DNA of 64,000 nucleotides from Candidatus Roslinia caecavium (GTDB lineage: Bacteria > Bacillota > Clostridia > Monoglobales > Monoglobaceae), in NCBI GenBank assembly GCA_904419955.1, contig CAJFTO010000003.1, positions 1 through 64,000 of the forward strand. The letters run 5' to 3'. The stretch's first letter is position 1. Each line of letters starts with the position of its first letter. The position numbers and the translations under genes were made by a program. The notes below the pieces were generated by a model that was not told where the DNA came from, did not search any database, and worked only from the letters and a program-made list of their open reading frames with translations. Shown piece by piece: positions 46,465-57,358 of this stretch.

Positions 46465-47712
46465 TTATTCGGACCTGACCGGTAACCTTTGCAGCTTAAG
46501 CGCCTCGTCCAATATCTGATTAGCGATCTTAAACTTGGAAGCGAGCGGCAGTTCCCTTACGACGCCGTCTTTCCCAACTATGGTTATTATATTGGTGTCG
46601 CTCCCGAATCCCGCGCCTTCCTGCCTTAGGCTGTTAGCCGCTATAAGGCCGATGTTCTTGCCGCGGCATTTCTTTATCGCGTTCTCTATCAGGTTTTCCG
46701 TCTCCATACAGAATCCTACGATTATTTTTTTGTCTCCATAGCGAATTCCCAGCTCTTGCAAAATATCCTTAGTGCGCTTCAGCTCTATCCTCATATCCGA
46801 GACGTCTTCTTTTTTAAGCTTATTATCCGCGGCGGACTTGGGCGTAAAGTCGGCTACGGCCGCGGACTTTATTATTATATCCGCATCTTCGGCGTATTCC
46901 ATCACAGCGTTATACATATCCTCGGCCGAATCGACGTTTACAGTCTTTACCCACGACGCCTTATCCTGCGTATTATGTCCGGCTACGAGCGTAACCTCCG
47001 CGCCTCGGATCGCCGCCGCTCTCGCCAGTGAAAATCCCATCTTCCCGGTCGAATGATTTGTTATATATCTGACGGGATCGATCGCCTCGCGCGTAGCTCC
47101 GGCGGTGATCAAGACCTTTTTTCCCGTCAGATCCCAGTCCTTAATCCGCGCTAGTCTTATGATTTCCTCGGCAATTATTTCAACCGGCGCCAATTTTCCC
47201 TTTCCGGTATCGCCGCAGGCCAGTCTGCCGACCGTCGGCATGACGAAATTGTACCCGTATTCTTCCAGTTTATTAATGTTATCCTGAACTATCCGGTTCT
47301 CGAACATGTTGGTGTTCATCGCCGGAGCGATCAAAACCGGCGCTTTGGTCGCCATAACGGTCGTCGTCAGCATATCGTCGGCTATACCGTTTGCGATCTT
47401 GCCTATAACGTTCGCAGTGCAGGGCGCGACCGCGAAAACGTCGGCCTGCTTTGCCAGCGATATATGTCTTATCTCCCAGGATTTCGGTTCCACGAACATA
47501 TCGAGCGCCACAGGATTCTGGGATATGCTCTGAAAAGTTAGCGGCGCGACAAACTCGGCCGCGGACTTCGTCATTATAACCTTAACGTCTCCGCCGAGCT
47601 TCTTTAATATCGATATCAGATCGAGCGCCTTATATACCGCTATGCCTCCGGTAACTCCCAACACGATCGTTTTATTTTTTAATATATCGTTATCGTAATT
47701 ATCAAGTATCAT
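46465..47712 (-). CDS. coaBC: Bifunctional phosphopantothenoylcysteine decarboxylase / phosphopantothenate-cysteine ligase
   Basis: 415 residues from the ATG at 47712 (TGGAG 7 nt upstream). The longer open frame adds 53 residues with no family character. It carries two steps of coenzyme A synthesis. CoaC part (~1-190): flavoprotein motifs VLGVTGGIAVYKAL, FAVAPCTANVIGKIANGIAD, VLIAPAMNTNMFEN. CoaB part: ITAGATREAIDPVRYITNHS, TGKMGFSLARAA, KSAAVADFTPKS and the substrate-lid KLKKEDVSDM. It lies 37 nt upstream of priA and after the rpoZ terminator. No clear separate promoter was recognised, so it may depend on read-through. Confidence 0.97.
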   Translation of the reverse strand: MILDNYDNDILKNKTIVLGVTGGIAVYKALDLISILKKLGGDVKVIMTKSAAEFVAPLTFQSISQNPVALDMFVEPKSWEIRHISLAKQADVFAVAPCTANVIGKIANGIADDMLTTTVMATKAPVLIAPAMNTNMFENRIVQDNINKLEEYGYNFVMPTVGRLACGDTGKGKLAPVEIIAEEIIRLARIKDWDLTGKKVLITAGATREAIDPVRYITNHSTGKMGFSLARAAAIRGAEVTLVAGHNTQDKASWVKTVNVDSAEDMYNAVMEYAEDADIIIKSAAVADFTPKSAADNKLKKEDVSDMRIELKRTKDILQELGIRYGDKKIIVGFCMETENLIENAIKKCRGKNIGLIAANSLRQEGAGFGSDTNIITIVGKDGVVRELPLASKFKIANQILDEALKLQRLPVRSE

Positions 47713-47869
47713 AACAAAACTCCATTCCGCCGCCCTCGCGCGGACACAAATAACACTCCGCCGCCCGTTACGAGCCCTCAGCCGCAATTTATCGAGGTCG
47801 GCGCTGTTTAACGCGGCTTCCGCGCAGGATGGACCCGACGCCAAGCCCGCGACATATTTGTATATATCC

Positions 47870-47899
47870 AAAAAAGACGGACGATAACCATGTCCGTCT
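47870..47899 (-). terminator. Terminator after rpoZ
   Basis: Stem AGACGGAC/GTCCGTCT with 9-nt loop followed on the minus strand by TTTTTT. It splits the cluster between rpoZ and coaBC. Confidence 0.85.
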
Positions 47900-47980
47900 T
47901 CTCCGATCTAATTTTAAATTTTCGGTTCAAGTTACGCTTTCGCCAAGTAAAACCAAAAGGCGTTTTACAACGCGGCTCCG

Positions 47981-48334
47981 TTACTCTTCGGCGCCTTCGC
48001 CGCTTTCCTCAGTCTGCTCGTCTGAGGATTCCGCATTCTCTTCAGCGGCGTCCTGAGCCGGGCTTTCCTGCTCGGTGAAATTAACGTCGTCCAAGCCGTC
48101 CGCAAAAAGGCTCTCGGTCTCGCCGATCTTTTCTAAGTCCTGATGCTCCAAATAATTCAGCTTATTCTCATATATCTCCTCTATCGCTATTGAAACCTCT
48201 TTATCCGACTCCGCGTCGGCGAGCGGAGGCGCCCCGTCTACGAGCTGTCTTGCGCGTTTAGCAGTCTCTATAACCAGCTGGTACCTGCTTCCCGTCTTTT
48301 TAACCAGTTCATTGATTGGTGGATCGATCATCAT
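47981..48334 (-). CDS. rpoZ: RNA polymerase omega subunit with acidic tail
   Basis: 117 residues; ATG behind AAAGGAGAG. The core (MIDPPINELVKKTGSRYQLV, AKRARQLVDG) matches omega, which helps assemble and stabilise beta'. Omega in Firmicutes is usually 65-80 residues; here ~40 extra C-terminal residues are Asp/Glu/Ser-rich (AAEENAESSDEQTEESGEGA). RpoB in this window also has an acidic tail. Position directly after gmk is the conserved one. A terminator follows. Confidence 0.93.
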   Translation of the reverse strand: MMIDPPINELVKKTGSRYQLVIETAKRARQLVDGAPPLADAESDKEVSIAIEEIYENKLNYLEHQDLEKIGETESLFADGLDDVNFTEQESPAQDAAEENAESSDEQTEESGEGAEE

Positions 48335-48538
48335 TTTTTATACGCTCTCCTTTATAATATAATATTCAAATAAGTAAAACCGGACATCTTTCAACCGATG
48401 TTAAAACGCCTCACTCAGTTTAACCGCAGCGCGTTTTTCATTTCGGCATGAGTATTGCCATTATCCGGATCGTCTTATACGGCGTTATTGTTTAAAACTC
48501 CGCTCCGCTAGTTCCAAAACGTCCGATTCAGAACCGAG

Positions 48539-49123
48539 CTAAGCGGTTATTATCTGCGCGACCTTCTTTACCGCCTCTTCCAATACGTCGTTTACAACTA
48601 TGTAATCGTACTTATCTCTCTGAAGCATCTCCCACTCGGCCAGCTTTACACGTTTTTCTATCTCCTCGGCGCTCTCGCTGCCGCGGCCTACAAGCCGGTT
48701 TCTAAGCTCCTCTATGCTCGGCGGAGAAATAAAGACGTAGACGCCGCCCGGGTATTTCTCCATTACCTTGAGCGCGCCCTGAACGTCTATCTCAAGCAGT
48801 ACGTTGATCCCTTTTTCAAGCTTCTCCAAGACCGGCTTTTCCGGCGTTCCGTAATTATGATCATTGTACGTCGCCCATTCCAAGAAACAGCCGTTGTCTA
48901 CCATATCCCGAAACTCGTCTTCCGTTTTGAAAAAGTAGTTTATCCCCTCTTTCTCGTCGTCTCTCGGCGCTCTCGTGGTCGCCGAAACGGAAACGGACAG
49001 ATTGAGCTTATCCTTATTCTTCTTCAATATCCCGCATACGGTCCCCTTGCCGACTCCGGAAGGACCCGAAACTACTATTAATTTCCCGCGCTTTTTCGAC
49101 GCGGTGTTTGCTGTATCGATCAT
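48539..49123 (-). CDS. gmk: Guanylate kinase
   Basis: 194 residues from the ATG at 49123 (GGAAAGG about 11 nt upstream); the longer frame starts with TTG. Phosphorylates GMP to GDP. P-loop VSGPSGVGKGTV, GMP-binding SVSATTRAPRDDEKEGINYF, and lid region GSESAEEIEKRVKLAEWEML are intact, and length is typical. It lies between remA (26 nt away) and rpoZ in the conserved cluster; the 200-nt gap to rpoZ shows no feature. Confidence 0.96.
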   Translation of the reverse strand: MIDTANTASKKRGKLIVVSGPSGVGKGTVCGILKKNKDKLNLSVSVSATTRAPRDDEKEGINYFFKTEDEFRDMVDNGCFLEWATYNDHNYGTPEKPVLEKLEKGINVLLEIDVQGALKVMEKYPGGVYVFISPPSIEELRNRLVGRGSESAEEIEKRVKLAEWEMLQRDKYDYIVVNDVLEEAVKKVAQIITA

Positions 49124-49149
49124 ATTAATCAGCGCCTTTCCGCTCAAAA

Positions 49150-49437
49150 TTAATTTTGCTCCGCTTTATCCTCGTCGGACTCGGCGGCGGTCTCTTTAGG
49201 TTCGGACGGCTCGGCGCGGCCCGCTATAGTCTCGGTCTGGATAGCCGACAATATCACGTGGTCGCTGTCGGTTATCAACACGGCGCGCGTGCGTCTGCCG
49301 CAGGACGCGTCGATAAGCAGACCCCGCTCCTTAGCCTCTTGGATAATACGTTTGATTGGCGCCGAATCCGGGCTTACTATAGCTACCACTCTCGAACCTG
49401 AAACAATATTGCCAAAACCTATGTTTATGAGCTTCAA
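49150..49437 (-). CDS. remA: RemA-family DNA-binding regulator (DUF370)
   Basis: 95 residues beginning [20 protein letters not shown], with [18 protein letters not shown], both strongly conserved in RemA. In Bacillus subtilis RemA activates biofilm-matrix and osmoprotection genes and forms an arc-shaped oligomer on DNA. The C-terminal ~25 residues ([20 protein letters not shown]) are an acidic addition to the usual ~87-90 residues. The neighbour order yicC-remA-gmk is the standard one. Targets here are unknown. Confidence 0.93.
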   Translation of the reverse strand: MKLINIGFGNIVSGSRVVAIVSPDSAPIKRIIQEAKERGLLIDASCGRRTRAVLITDSDHVILSAIQTETIAGRAEPSEPKETAAESDEDKAEQN

Positions 49438-49456
49438 TATAATTCACTCCCCGACA

Positions 49457-50332
49457 TCATTCTATATTCTGTATTTGCTCTCGTATCTTCTCTATTTCGG
49501 ATTTTAGATCCACAACTATCTTAGCCACTTCCAAGTCGCTGGCCTTAGACCCGATCGTGTTCGCCTCCCTGTTCATCTCCTGAACGATAAAATCAAGCTT
49601 TTTCCCGCACGGCTCGTTTGAATCCATAGCGTTTCTAAACTCGTTAACATGGCTTCTGAGTCTTACCGTCTCCTCGTCTACCGCCGTCTTATCAGCGAAC
49701 ACCGCAGCCTCGGTCAGTATCCTGCTGTCGTCTATGGCTGTCGAATCCAGTATCTCCGACAGCTTCTTATACAGCTTATCCATATATTCCTTTGTGCACT
49801 CCGGCGACCTCTTCTCTATCTTATCGACCAAGACCAAAACGCCGTCTAACTGCTCGTAGAGTTTTTCTGCGAGACGTCCGCCCTCGGCTGTTCTCATCTC
49901 CACGAATTCATCCATTGCTTTTTCTAAAACGCCCAGCACGTACTTGCATATCAAGTCCTCGTCAATCTCTTTGTATTCTATATTATAGATATCGCTGAAA
50001 CCGGCGATCGTAGAGATCGACAGGTCGTCGGTCAAATCGTATTCCTTAAGCTCCTTAAGCGCCTCTATATAGCTTTCCGCAACGCCTCTGTTGAGCTTTA
50101 CTATGCGGTCGTCGCCGTTTAACTGGTCGATAGAGACCATTATCTCCGCCTTGCCCCTCGATATATACCGCGACGCGCAGGCTCTGATCCTCTCTTCCAG
50201 AAAATTGTAATATCTCGGAACCTTTATGTAAAAATCGCTGTAACGGTGGTTCACCGACTTAACGCTGATCTTTATCTCAAGATCGTCCACGACTTCTTCC
50301 GCGCGGCCGAACCCCGTCATACTCTTGAGCAT
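49457..50332 (-). CDS. yicC: YicC-family endoribonuclease
   Basis: 291 residues from the ATG at 50332 (GGGG 7 nt upstream); a GTG two codons earlier is less likely. Opens with the family signature MLKSMTGFGRAE and contains KSVNHRYSDFYIKVP, the acidic motif TEAAVFADKTAVDEE and the C-terminal LDFIVQEMNREANTIGSKAS. YicC proteins are stress-linked endoribonucleases (YicC in E. coli, YloC in B. subtilis). First gene of the cluster, with a promoter at 50373-50401. Confidence 0.95.
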   Translation of the reverse strand: MLKSMTGFGRAEEVVDDLEIKISVKSVNHRYSDFYIKVPRYYNFLEERIRACASRYISRGKAEIMVSIDQLNGDDRIVKLNRGVAESYIEALKELKEYDLTDDLSISTIAGFSDIYNIEYKEIDEDLICKYVLGVLEKAMDEFVEMRTAEGGRLAEKLYEQLDGVLVLVDKIEKRSPECTKEYMDKLYKKLSEILDSTAIDDSRILTEAAVFADKTAVDEETVRLRSHVNEFRNAMDSNEPCGKKLDFIVQEMNREANTIGSKASDLEVAKIVVDLKSEIEKIREQIQNIE

Positions 50333-50372
50333 ATCCACACCCCATTAACAATCATTTAATATATAGCAATTA

Positions 50373-50401
50373 ATTATATCAATATTATTTTAAAAAATCA
50401 A
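50373..50401 (-). promoter_or_regulatory. Promoter of the yicC-remA-gmk-rpoZ cluster
   Basis: Minus strand: TTGATT (50396-50401), 17-nt spacer, TATAAT (50373-50378). Confidence 0.7.
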
Positions 50402-50510
50402 TCTATTTTACAAAATTTATTTAAAAAATTTACATATCACACTATTTTCTTTTAGTTACTCTATCATTTATGTTCCAAACGCCAAAAGTTATATTCCCAC
50501 AAAAAACATA

Positions 50511-50539
50511 TGGATTTTATAATATCATTGTGATATAAT
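50511..50539 (+). promoter_or_regulatory. Probable promoter of uvrBA
   Basis: TGGATT (50511-50516), 17-nt spacer, TATAAT (50534-50539). I saw no clear LexA (GAAC-N4-GTTC) box in the 250-nt gap. Confidence 0.5.
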
Positions 50540-50597
50540 GAAATAATCGGCCGCCGTATAAGGCGAGAAAATAATATAATAAAGGCGGATGGTGCAG

Positions 50598-52550
50598 ATG
50601 GATTTTAAAGTAGTTTCAAAATACAGCCCCGGCGGAGACCAGCCGCAGGCGATAGATAAGCTGGCTAAGGGTATCATAAACGGCGACAAGTTCCAGACCC
50701 TCTTGGGCGTGACCGGAAGCGGCAAGACCTTCACTATGGCCAACGTCATAGAGAGGGTCCAAAAACCGACGCTGGTGCTGGCTCACAACAAGACCCTCGC
50801 CGCTCAGCTTTGCAGCGAGTTCAAAGAGATCTTTCCTAACAACGCCGTCGAATACTTCGTTTCCTACTACGACTATTATCAGCCGGAAGCGTATATACCT
50901 CACTCGGATATCTATATAGAAAAGGACGCTTCGACCAACGAGGAGATAGACAAACTCAGACACAGCGCGACGGCGGCTCTGTTTGAGAGAAAGGACGTAA
51001 TAATAGTCGCAAGCGTATCCTGTATATACGGACTCGGAGACCCTATAGACTACAACAACATGGTTGTCTCGCTGAGACCCGGCATGATAAAGGACCGCGA
51101 CGAAGTAGTCGCCAAGCTGATCGAGATACAATACGACAGAAACGATTTTGAATTTACAAGAAACAAATTCCGCGTAAGAGGCGACGTAATAGACGTATGG
51201 CCGTCCGACGCGCAGCAGAACGCGATACGGATCGAATTCTTCGGAGACGAAGTAGACCGGATAACCGAGATAAACGTCGTGACCGGCGAGGTCGTCGCGC
51301 AGAGAAACCATATAGCGATATACCCCGCTTCCCACTACTGTACGACCCCCGAAAAGCTCGAGCTTGCGATCGGCAGGATCGAGGAAGAGCTCGAAGAGCG
51401 CTTAAAAGAATTTAAAGATAACGGCAAGCTGGTAGAGGCGGAGCGCTTGGAACAGAGAACCAAATACGATATAGAAATGCTGCGCGAAACCGGCTTTTGC
51501 AGCGGCATCGAGAACTATTCAAGACTCATAAGCGGACGAGCTCCCGGAAGTCCGCCATTCACCCTGCTCGACTACTTCCCCAAAGATTTTCTGATGTTTG
51601 TGGACGAGTCGCACGTAACGCTTCCCCAGGTGAGGGCTATGTACGCGGGAGACAGAGCGAGAAAAGAAAATCTGGTCAAGTACGGGTTCAGACTCCCGTC
51701 CGCTTTTGACAACAGACCGCTCAACTTCGACGAATTCTGGGCGAAGCTAAACCAGGCCGTATTCGTCTCGGCGACGCCGGGGGAGCTTGAACGAAACTGC
51801 AGCGCCCGAATCGTCGAGCAGGTCATAAGACCGACCGGGCTATTAGACCCCAAAATCGACGTGCGTCCGATAAACGGGCAGGTAGACGACCTGTACGCCG
51901 AGATACAAAAACGGGTCGAAAAGAACGAAAGAGTCCTCGTCACCACTCTGACTAAGAAAATGGCGGAGCGTCTCACCGAGTATTTCGAGGGAATGGGCGT
52001 TAAAGTCAGGTATCTGCACTCGGACGTTAAGACTATCGAACGAATGGAGATAATCAGAGATCTCCGGCTCGGCAAATTCGACGTGCTCGTCGGGATCAAC
52101 CTGCTAAGAGAGGGCCTCGACATTCCTGAGGTGTCGCTGGTAGCGATACTCGACGCGGACAAGGAGGGCTTTTTGCGGAGCGAGACTTCGCTCATCCAGA
52201 CTATAGGCCGCGCCGCGCGAAACGCGGAAGGCGAGGTCATAATGTACGCCGACGAGGTCACGCATTCGATGGCCGCCGCTATTGAAGAGACAAATCGACG
52301 CCGGAAACTTCAGTCTGAATTTAACAAAAAGCACGGCATAACGCCTAAGACTATAAAGAAGGACGTTCACGCAGTGATCGAGGCGACGCAGAGCGTGGAC
52401 GACTCCTCCAAGAAGCAGGAGAAACATTACGCCGATAAACAAAAGGCTATCGCCGAGCTTACGATAGATATGAAGAAGGCGGCGGAGCTTTTGCAGTTCG
52501 AGCTGGCGGCTCAGATAAGAGACGAGATCAAGCGTCTTCAGGACGAATAA
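50598..52550 (+). CDS. uvrB: Excinuclease ABC subunit B
   Basis: 650 residues from the ATG at 50598 (GGCGG 9 nt upstream; the ATG at 50589 is too close to it). Damage-verifying helicase of nucleotide excision repair. Seen: Walker [11 protein letters not shown], beta-hairpin region [20 protein letters not shown], helicase motifs DESHVTLPQ and [25 protein letters not shown], and the C-terminal UVR motif ([20 protein letters not shown]) that binds UvrC. It is followed by uvrA after 40 nt. Confidence 0.98.
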   Translation: MDFKVVSKYSPGGDQPQAIDKLAKGIINGDKFQTLLGVTGSGKTFTMANVIERVQKPTLVLAHNKTLAAQLCSEFKEIFPNNAVEYFVSYYDYYQPEAYIPHSDIYIEKDASTNEEIDKLRHSATAALFERKDVIIVASVSCIYGLGDPIDYNNMVVSLRPGMIKDRDEVVAKLIEIQYDRNDFEFTRNKFRVRGDVIDVWPSDAQQNAIRIEFFGDEVDRITEINVVTGEVVAQRNHIAIYPASHYCTTPEKLELAIGRIEEELEERLKEFKDNGKLVEAERLEQRTKYDIEMLRETGFCSGIENYSRLISGRAPGSPPFTLLDYFPKDFLMFVDESHVTLPQVRAMYAGDRARKENLVKYGFRLPSAFDNRPLNFDEFWAKLNQAVFVSATPGELERNCSARIVEQVIRPTGLLDPKIDVRPINGQVDDLYAEIQKRVEKNERVLVTTLTKKMAERLTEYFEGMGVKVRYLHSDVKTIERMEIIRDLRLGKFDVLVGINLLREGLDIPEVSLVAILDADKEGFLRSETSLIQTIGRAARNAEGEVIMYADEVTHSMAAAIEETNRRRKLQSEFNKKHGITPKTIKKDVHAVIEATQSVDDSSKKQEKHYADKQKAIAELTIDMKKAAELLQFELAAQIRDEIKRLQDE

Positions 52551-52590
52551 TATACCAATCATTTGAGAAAGGATCGGTTACTTTAATACC

Positions 52591-55431
52591 ATGAGTAATA
52601 AAAATATAGTTGTAAAGGGCGCTAAGGAACATAACCTAAAAAATATAGACGTCGTTATACCGAGAGATAAATTCGTCGTTCTCACCGGGCTCAGCGGCTC
52701 CGGTAAATCGTCGCTGGCCTTTGAAACGATCTACGCCGAGGGCCAGAGACGGTACGTAGAATCGCTTTCTTCGTACGCGCGCCAATTCTTAGGACAGATG
52801 GAAAAGCCCGACGTCGAGTCCATAGAAGGACTCTCGCCCGCAATCTCTATAGATCAGAAAACCACGGCCAGAAACCCGCGCTCCACGGTCGGCACGGTCA
52901 CCGAGGTATACGACTACCTAAGGCTTATCTTCGCAAGGATAGGCGTGCCGCACTGTCCCAAATGCGGCAAGGTGATAATCCCGCAAACGGTCGATCAGAT
53001 CGTAGACTCGATACTCGCCCTTCCCGAGAGAACAAGGATACAGATTATGTCCCCGGTCGCAAGAGGCAGAAAGGGCGAGTACGTAAAGACATTTGAAAAC
53101 GCGCGTAAAAACGGTTTCGTCAGAGCCAAGGTAGACGGCGAAATGATCGATATAACCGAAAATCAAATAAAGCTTGATAAAAAGAAAAAACATAACATCT
53201 CGATCGTAGTGGACAGGCTCGTGGTCAAGGAAGGGATCTCGAAGCGTCTTACCGACTCCGTCGAGACCGCTCTCAATATGGCGGACGGCCTCGTTATGGT
53301 AGACGTTTTGGGCGACGAGTCTCGCGAGCTTATGTATTCGCAAAACTACGCCTGCGACGACTGCGGCGTAAGTCTTGAAGAGCTGAGCCCAAGGATGTTC
53401 TCGTTCAACACTCCGTACGGAGCGTGTCCGAGCTGTATGGGTATAGGCACGATAACTAAGATAGACCCAAATCTCATAATCCCGGACAAGAGGCTCAGCA
53501 TAAACCAGGGCGCCATAGTCGCCACCGGCTGGAGCAACGCTGAAGCAAACTCTATAGCGTCGATGTATTACGAAGGTCTCGCCGAGCATTACGGTTTCGA
53601 TCTCGATACGCCGGTCGAGGAACTGCCGGAACAGGTGTTGAACGCATTGCTCTACGGCACGAACGGCGAAAAGATCAAGCTGACTTATAACCGTAAGTAT
53701 TCTAAAGGTATACAATACGCATCTTTCGAGGGAATCATTAACAACCTCGAGCGCAGATACCAGGAGACCAATTCGGAATGGATGAAGGCGGAGATCGAGA
53801 GCTATATGATGAATATGCCCTGCCCCGAATGCGGCGGCGCCAGGCTCAAAAAAGAGTCGTTAGCGGTCACTATAAACGATAGGAATATCAACGACATAAC
53901 AAATCTGTCTATAGATAAGGCCTATGAATTTTTCTCCACCTTAAACGACACGTTATCGAATAAGAATAAGCTGATCGCGAAACACGTTTTAAAGGAGATA
54001 AACGACAGACTTAAATTCTTAAAAGACGTCGGTCTCGAATACCTTACTCTCTCGAGGAGCGCAGGCACGCTCTCGGGCGGCGAAGCCCAGCGTATCCGCC
54101 TCGCGACCCAGATCGGTTCCAGCCTTATGGGGGTCGTTTATATACTCGACGAGCCGAGCATAGGTCTGCATCAGAGAGACAACGACAAACTCATAGACAC
54201 CCTTAAAAACCTTCGCGACCTCGGCAACACGCTAATCGTAGTCGAACACGACGAGGATACCATGCTGGCGGCCGATCATATCATAGACATAGGTCCCGGA
54301 GCCGGGATCCACGGCGGCGAGGTCGTGGCCTGCGGCACGCCGCAGGATATAATGGACTGCAAGGAATCAATCACCGGCCAGTATTTGAGCGGAGCCAAAA
54401 AGATACCAATCCCCAAGACCAGAAGAAAGGGAAACGGACATAAATTAGAGATATTCGGAGCGAGCGAGAACAACTTAAAGAATATAAACGTCAAGATCCC
54501 GCTCGGAACGTTCACAGTCGTGACCGGCGTCTCAGGCAGCGGAAAAAGCTCGCTGGTAAACGAGATAATATACAAACAGCTATCCAATCAGCTAAACGGC
54601 TCTAAGAAATTTCCGGGCAAGTTCAAGTCGATGAAGGGGCTCGAATACTTAGACAAAGTGATAGACATAGACCAGTCGCCTATAGGCAGAACGCCGCGAA
54701 GCAACCCCGCCACCTATACCGGCCTTTTCGGAAATATAAGGGAGTTGTTCGCGACCACGCCTGAGGCTAAGGCGAGAGGATATAAGCCGGGTCGATTCAG
54801 TTTTAATATAAAAGGCGGCAGATGCGAAGCCTGCGCCGGAGACGGGATAATCAAGATAGAGATGCATTTTCTGCCGGATATATACGTTCCCTGCGAGGCA
54901 TGCGACGGAAAGCGGTATAACCGCGAAACCCTCGAGGTCAAGTATAAAGGCAAAAATATAAACGAAGTTCTTGAAATGACGGTCGAGGAGGGCTGCTCAT
55001 TCTTTGAGAATATGCCCAAGATCCACCGAAAACTACAGACGCTGTTCGACGTTGGATTGGGTTATATAAAGATCGGCCAGCCGTCCACCACCCTCAGCGG
55101 CGGCGAAGCCCAGCGCGTTAAGCTCGCCACAGAGCTGAGCAGACGCAGCACCGGCAAGACCATATATATCCTGGACGAGCCGACGACCGGACTCCACACC
55201 GCCGACGTCCATAAGCTGATAGAGGTCCTCCAAAAGCTGGTCGACGCCGGAAACACAGTACTGGTTATAGAACATAACCTCGACGTAATCAAGACCGCCG
55301 ATTATATCATAGACCTCGGCCCCGAGGGCGGAGACAAAGGCGGAACGATTGTCGCCAAAGGGACTCCCGAAGCGATAGCGAGATGTTCCGAATCATACAC
55401 GGGACAATATCTTAAGAAAATATTAAAGTAA
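52591..55431 (+). CDS. uvrA: Excinuclease ABC subunit A
   Basis: 946 residues. DNA-damage sensor ATPase, partner of UvrB. Two ABC cassettes: Walker [13 protein letters not shown] and [12 protein letters not shown], signatures [13 protein letters not shown] and [13 protein letters not shown]. Zinc modules are [11 protein letters not shown] (degenerate first pair), CDDCG...CPSC and CEACAGDG...[10 protein letters not shown]. The start ATG has only a distant AAAGGAT (~18 nt), so translation may be coupled to uvrB. Length is standard. Confidence 0.98.
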   Translation: MSNKNIVVKGAKEHNLKNIDVVIPRDKFVVLTGLSGSGKSSLAFETIYAEGQRRYVESLSSYARQFLGQMEKPDVESIEGLSPAISIDQKTTARNPRSTVGTVTEVYDYLRLIFARIGVPHCPKCGKVIIPQTVDQIVDSILALPERTRIQIMSPVARGRKGEYVKTFENARKNGFVRAKVDGEMIDITENQIKLDKKKKHNISIVVDRLVVKEGISKRLTDSVETALNMADGLVMVDVLGDESRELMYSQNYACDDCGVSLEELSPRMFSFNTPYGACPSCMGIGTITKIDPNLIIPDKRLSINQGAIVATGWSNAEANSIASMYYEGLAEHYGFDLDTPVEELPEQVLNALLYGTNGEKIKLTYNRKYSKGIQYASFEGIINNLERRYQETNSEWMKAEIESYMMNMPCPECGGARLKKESLAVTINDRNINDITNLSIDKAYEFFSTLNDTLSNKNKLIAKHVLKEINDRLKFLKDVGLEYLTLSRSAGTLSGGEAQRIRLATQIGSSLMGVVYILDEPSIGLHQRDNDKLIDTLKNLRDLGNTLIVVEHDEDTMLAADHIIDIGPGAGIHGGEVVACGTPQDIMDCKESITGQYLSGAKKIPIPKTRRKGNGHKLEIFGASENNLKNINVKIPLGTFTVVTGVSGSGKSSLVNEIIYKQLSNQLNGSKKFPGKFKSMKGLEYLDKVIDIDQSPIGRTPRSNPATYTGLFGNIRELFATTPEAKARGYKPGRFSFNIKGGRCEACAGDGIIKIEMHFLPDIYVPCEACDGKRYNRETLEVKYKGKNINEVLEMTVEEGCSFFENMPKIHRKLQTLFDVGLGYIKIGQPSTTLSGGEAQRVKLATELSRRSTGKTIYILDEPTTGLHTADVHKLIEVLQKLVDAGNTVLVIEHNLDVIKTADYIIDLGPEGGDKGGTIVAKGTPEAIARCSESYTGQYLKKILK

Positions 55432-55499
55432 CGCGGCGGAGTTTTCAGCTTATATGTCTTAGCCGCAAAACCGGAAACGCTCCTTTTTAAACCTAAAAT

Positions 55500-55530
55500 A
55501 CGAGGCGGCAAACGAATCGCGCCGCCTCGT
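55500..55530. terminator. Terminator between uvrA and the nucleotidyltransferase remnant
   Basis: Perfect 10-bp stem ACGAGGCGGC/GCCGCCTCGT with 11-nt loop. TATTTTAG follows on the minus strand, so it best fits the leftward gene and may also stop uvrA. Confidence 0.7.
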
Positions 55531-55630
55531 AAAACTATCCCGATTTTCATGTTTACAAAAAAATTTCCACGTTGTCTAAAACTCCGCCCTATTCTCAACA
55601 TTTCCGCATTGCTCGATTGCTCGACGCGCT

Positions 55631-56211
55631 CTAAACTCTCTCGCTGTCTAACAGATCGTACAGCTTCTTTAAGTATATTTTATTCACAGACTCCCGCTTC
55701 GACAAAAGTTCGAGCGTCTTTCTGAAGCCGTCGATCTCGCCGTTGTAATTATCTATTCCCGCTTTTCTCATCATTCTTAGATATCTGTCTTTAAAATTAT
55801 AAGAGCCGCGCAGATAATACTTATAATTCATGATCCATAACTTCATAAGATGCGTATATTTATCGTTTTTAAACTCCCCGGGATCATATGAGATCATATC
55901 GCGATTCGATATCCCTATATCAAAATATCTAAACGAATTTTCCGTTTCAAAGTACATAGATACTAAAATTTCTCCGGCGCCAAACTCTTCGCAAAATCGC
56001 TCTACAACGGCTTAAATTCCTCTTTCAGCATGGCCGTAACGGCTAAAAGCGCCTTATCCGCCGTCTTTTCTTTGACGTCCACAAGCAGATCTACGTCCGA
56101 ATACTCATCCGCACGGCGATCTTTATAACTTCCGACAACCTCGACCCGACTGACAAACTCTATCTTCTCAACAAACGCCTTAACAACGCTAATAAGTTCC
56201 GTCAATTCCAT
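55631..56211 (-). pseudogene. Small nucleotidyltransferase-fold protein, frameshifted
   Basis: Two abutting frames look like one gene. The first (ATG at 56211, GGAGG 10 nt upstream) has the nucleotidyltransferase motif GSYKDRRADEYSDVDLL and stops at 56002. The second continues in another frame: reading upstream of its ATG gives AVVERFCEEFGAGEILVS directly before MYFETENSFRYFDIG, with no stop between. One extra base in TTTAAG (56011-56016, e.g. AAA for AA) would join them into ~200 residues. The second part ends with a helical domain (DKYTHLMKLWIMNYKYYLRG). Either a decayed gene or a single-base assembly error. The substrate class is unknown; an isolated orphan between uvrA and the NlpC gene. 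Confidence 0.65.
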
Positions 56212-56350
56212 AATATATCTCCCTCCGCTTTCCACTCTTCACTTAAAATAACTTGCCTTGCCATCTCTGCGAAACTGTATTTTACAACTATCATTTTGCT
56301 AAGCCGTAAACGACTACGGCTGTTTAGATTTGCGCTTTGATTATTAGCAA

Positions 56351-56381
56351 ATAAAAAAACAGCCCCACTTTAAATGAGACT
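56351..56381 (-). terminator. Terminator of the NlpC/P60 gene
   Basis: Minus-strand hairpin ACAGTCTCA...GTGGGGCTGT (with G-T pairs) followed by seven T. Confidence 0.8.
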
Positions 56382-56434
56382 GTCTTAAGTTTTTTGATAA
56401 AATTCTTCAAAGTTTAAGCTTTGCGACGCGAAGA

Positions 56435-57154
56435 TTAATATATAATTCTTCTTCCGCCGAGGAAACGGCTTGCATAATAACCGGTGGTTATATCGGTGAT
56501 CTTAACAACGTCTCCGGTATGAGGAGCGTGGATCATCTTACCGTCGCCTATGTACATGCCTATATGGCTCGCGTAACCGCCTGTACCGAATCCAACCAGA
56601 TCGCCGGGCGCCAGCTCTTCAAAAGATACCGGTATACCGTTCTTCATCTGATCGTCGGCTACTCGGTTGAGCGAATAGCCAAGCTGTCCGTATACGTAGT
56701 AGATAAGACCGCTGCAGTCAAATCCGCTCGGAGACGTTCCGCCCCAAACATATGGAACTCCCAAGAACTGCATTGCCAGATCAACGGCCGCCTGACCGCC
56801 GGTCGAGCTGTAATCGGGCATCTCGCCCTCGTACACGGTTATATAATCGGCTGATACGTATCCCATCAATCCGTCGTTGTTGTAAGCGACGCTTACCCAA
56901 CCCGGCTCGACCCAATTAACTCTGACTCTTTGTCCAGCGGAAAGGGTCGTTATTATGTCAGCGTCCATAGACGCCGCTTCTCTTACGTTTAACGTCGATG
57001 CCTGGATAACTCCATAGCACTGTACCGGCTCCTCTATTTCATACTCATATGCGTATGCAGGTACTATTATAAAAGTAGAAATTGTTATGAGTACTAATAG
57101 CGTCGCAACAATTCTTCTTAAATTCTTCTCCAAACTTTCGTCCTTAAAACTCAA
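56435..57154 (-). CDS. Secreted SH3 + NlpC/P60 peptidoglycan hydrolase
   Basis: 239 residues starting at a TTG (57154) that is well supported by GGAGG 9 nt upstream. The signal peptide covers ~11-36 (ends AYAYEYEIE). A bacterial SH3 domain (~45-105; STLNVREAASMDADIITTLS) precedes an NlpC/P60 domain (~118-239) with catalytic C147 in GFDCSGLIYYVY, H197 in YASHIGMYIG and H209 in MIHAPH. The family cuts D-Glu-meso-DAP (or equivalent) bonds in peptide stems during growth or separation. Monocistronic with a strong promoter and a ~190-nt leader. No c-di-AMP riboswitch signature was found in that leader. Confidence 0.94.
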   Translation of the reverse strand: MSFKDESLEKNLRRIVATLLVLITISTFIIVPAYAYEYEIEEPVQCYGVIQASTLNVREAASMDADIITTLSAGQRVRVNWVEPGWVSVAYNNDGLMGYVSADYITVYEGEMPDYSSTGGQAAVDLAMQFLGVPYVWGGTSPSGFDCSGLIYYVYGQLGYSLNRVADDQMKNGIPVSFEELAPGDLVGFGTGGYASHIGMYIGDGKMIHAPHTGDVVKITDITTGYYASRFLGGRRIIY

Positions 57155-57358
57155 AATAAAAAACCTCCAATTAGAATATACGTATATGCGCTATTCCTCC
57201 TACCTCACCTCGTTTCGGCATATATTTTTTAACGTAGTTTTTAGCCCGCGACTAATACAATCGCTAAGCTCTTAAACTCAACAAACAAATAAACACTCAA
57301 ATAACAAGAGTCTTATCGATTGATACTAATCCATATTTTTCTTTTAGGCTATGTCCGA

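Noticed and set aside
56002-56235. Antitoxin-type small nucleotidyltransferase paired with a HEPN-like toxin (MNT/HEPN)
   Set aside because: The two frames join cleanly into one continuous protein by a one-base shift, and the second part shows no HEPN RxxxxH motif.
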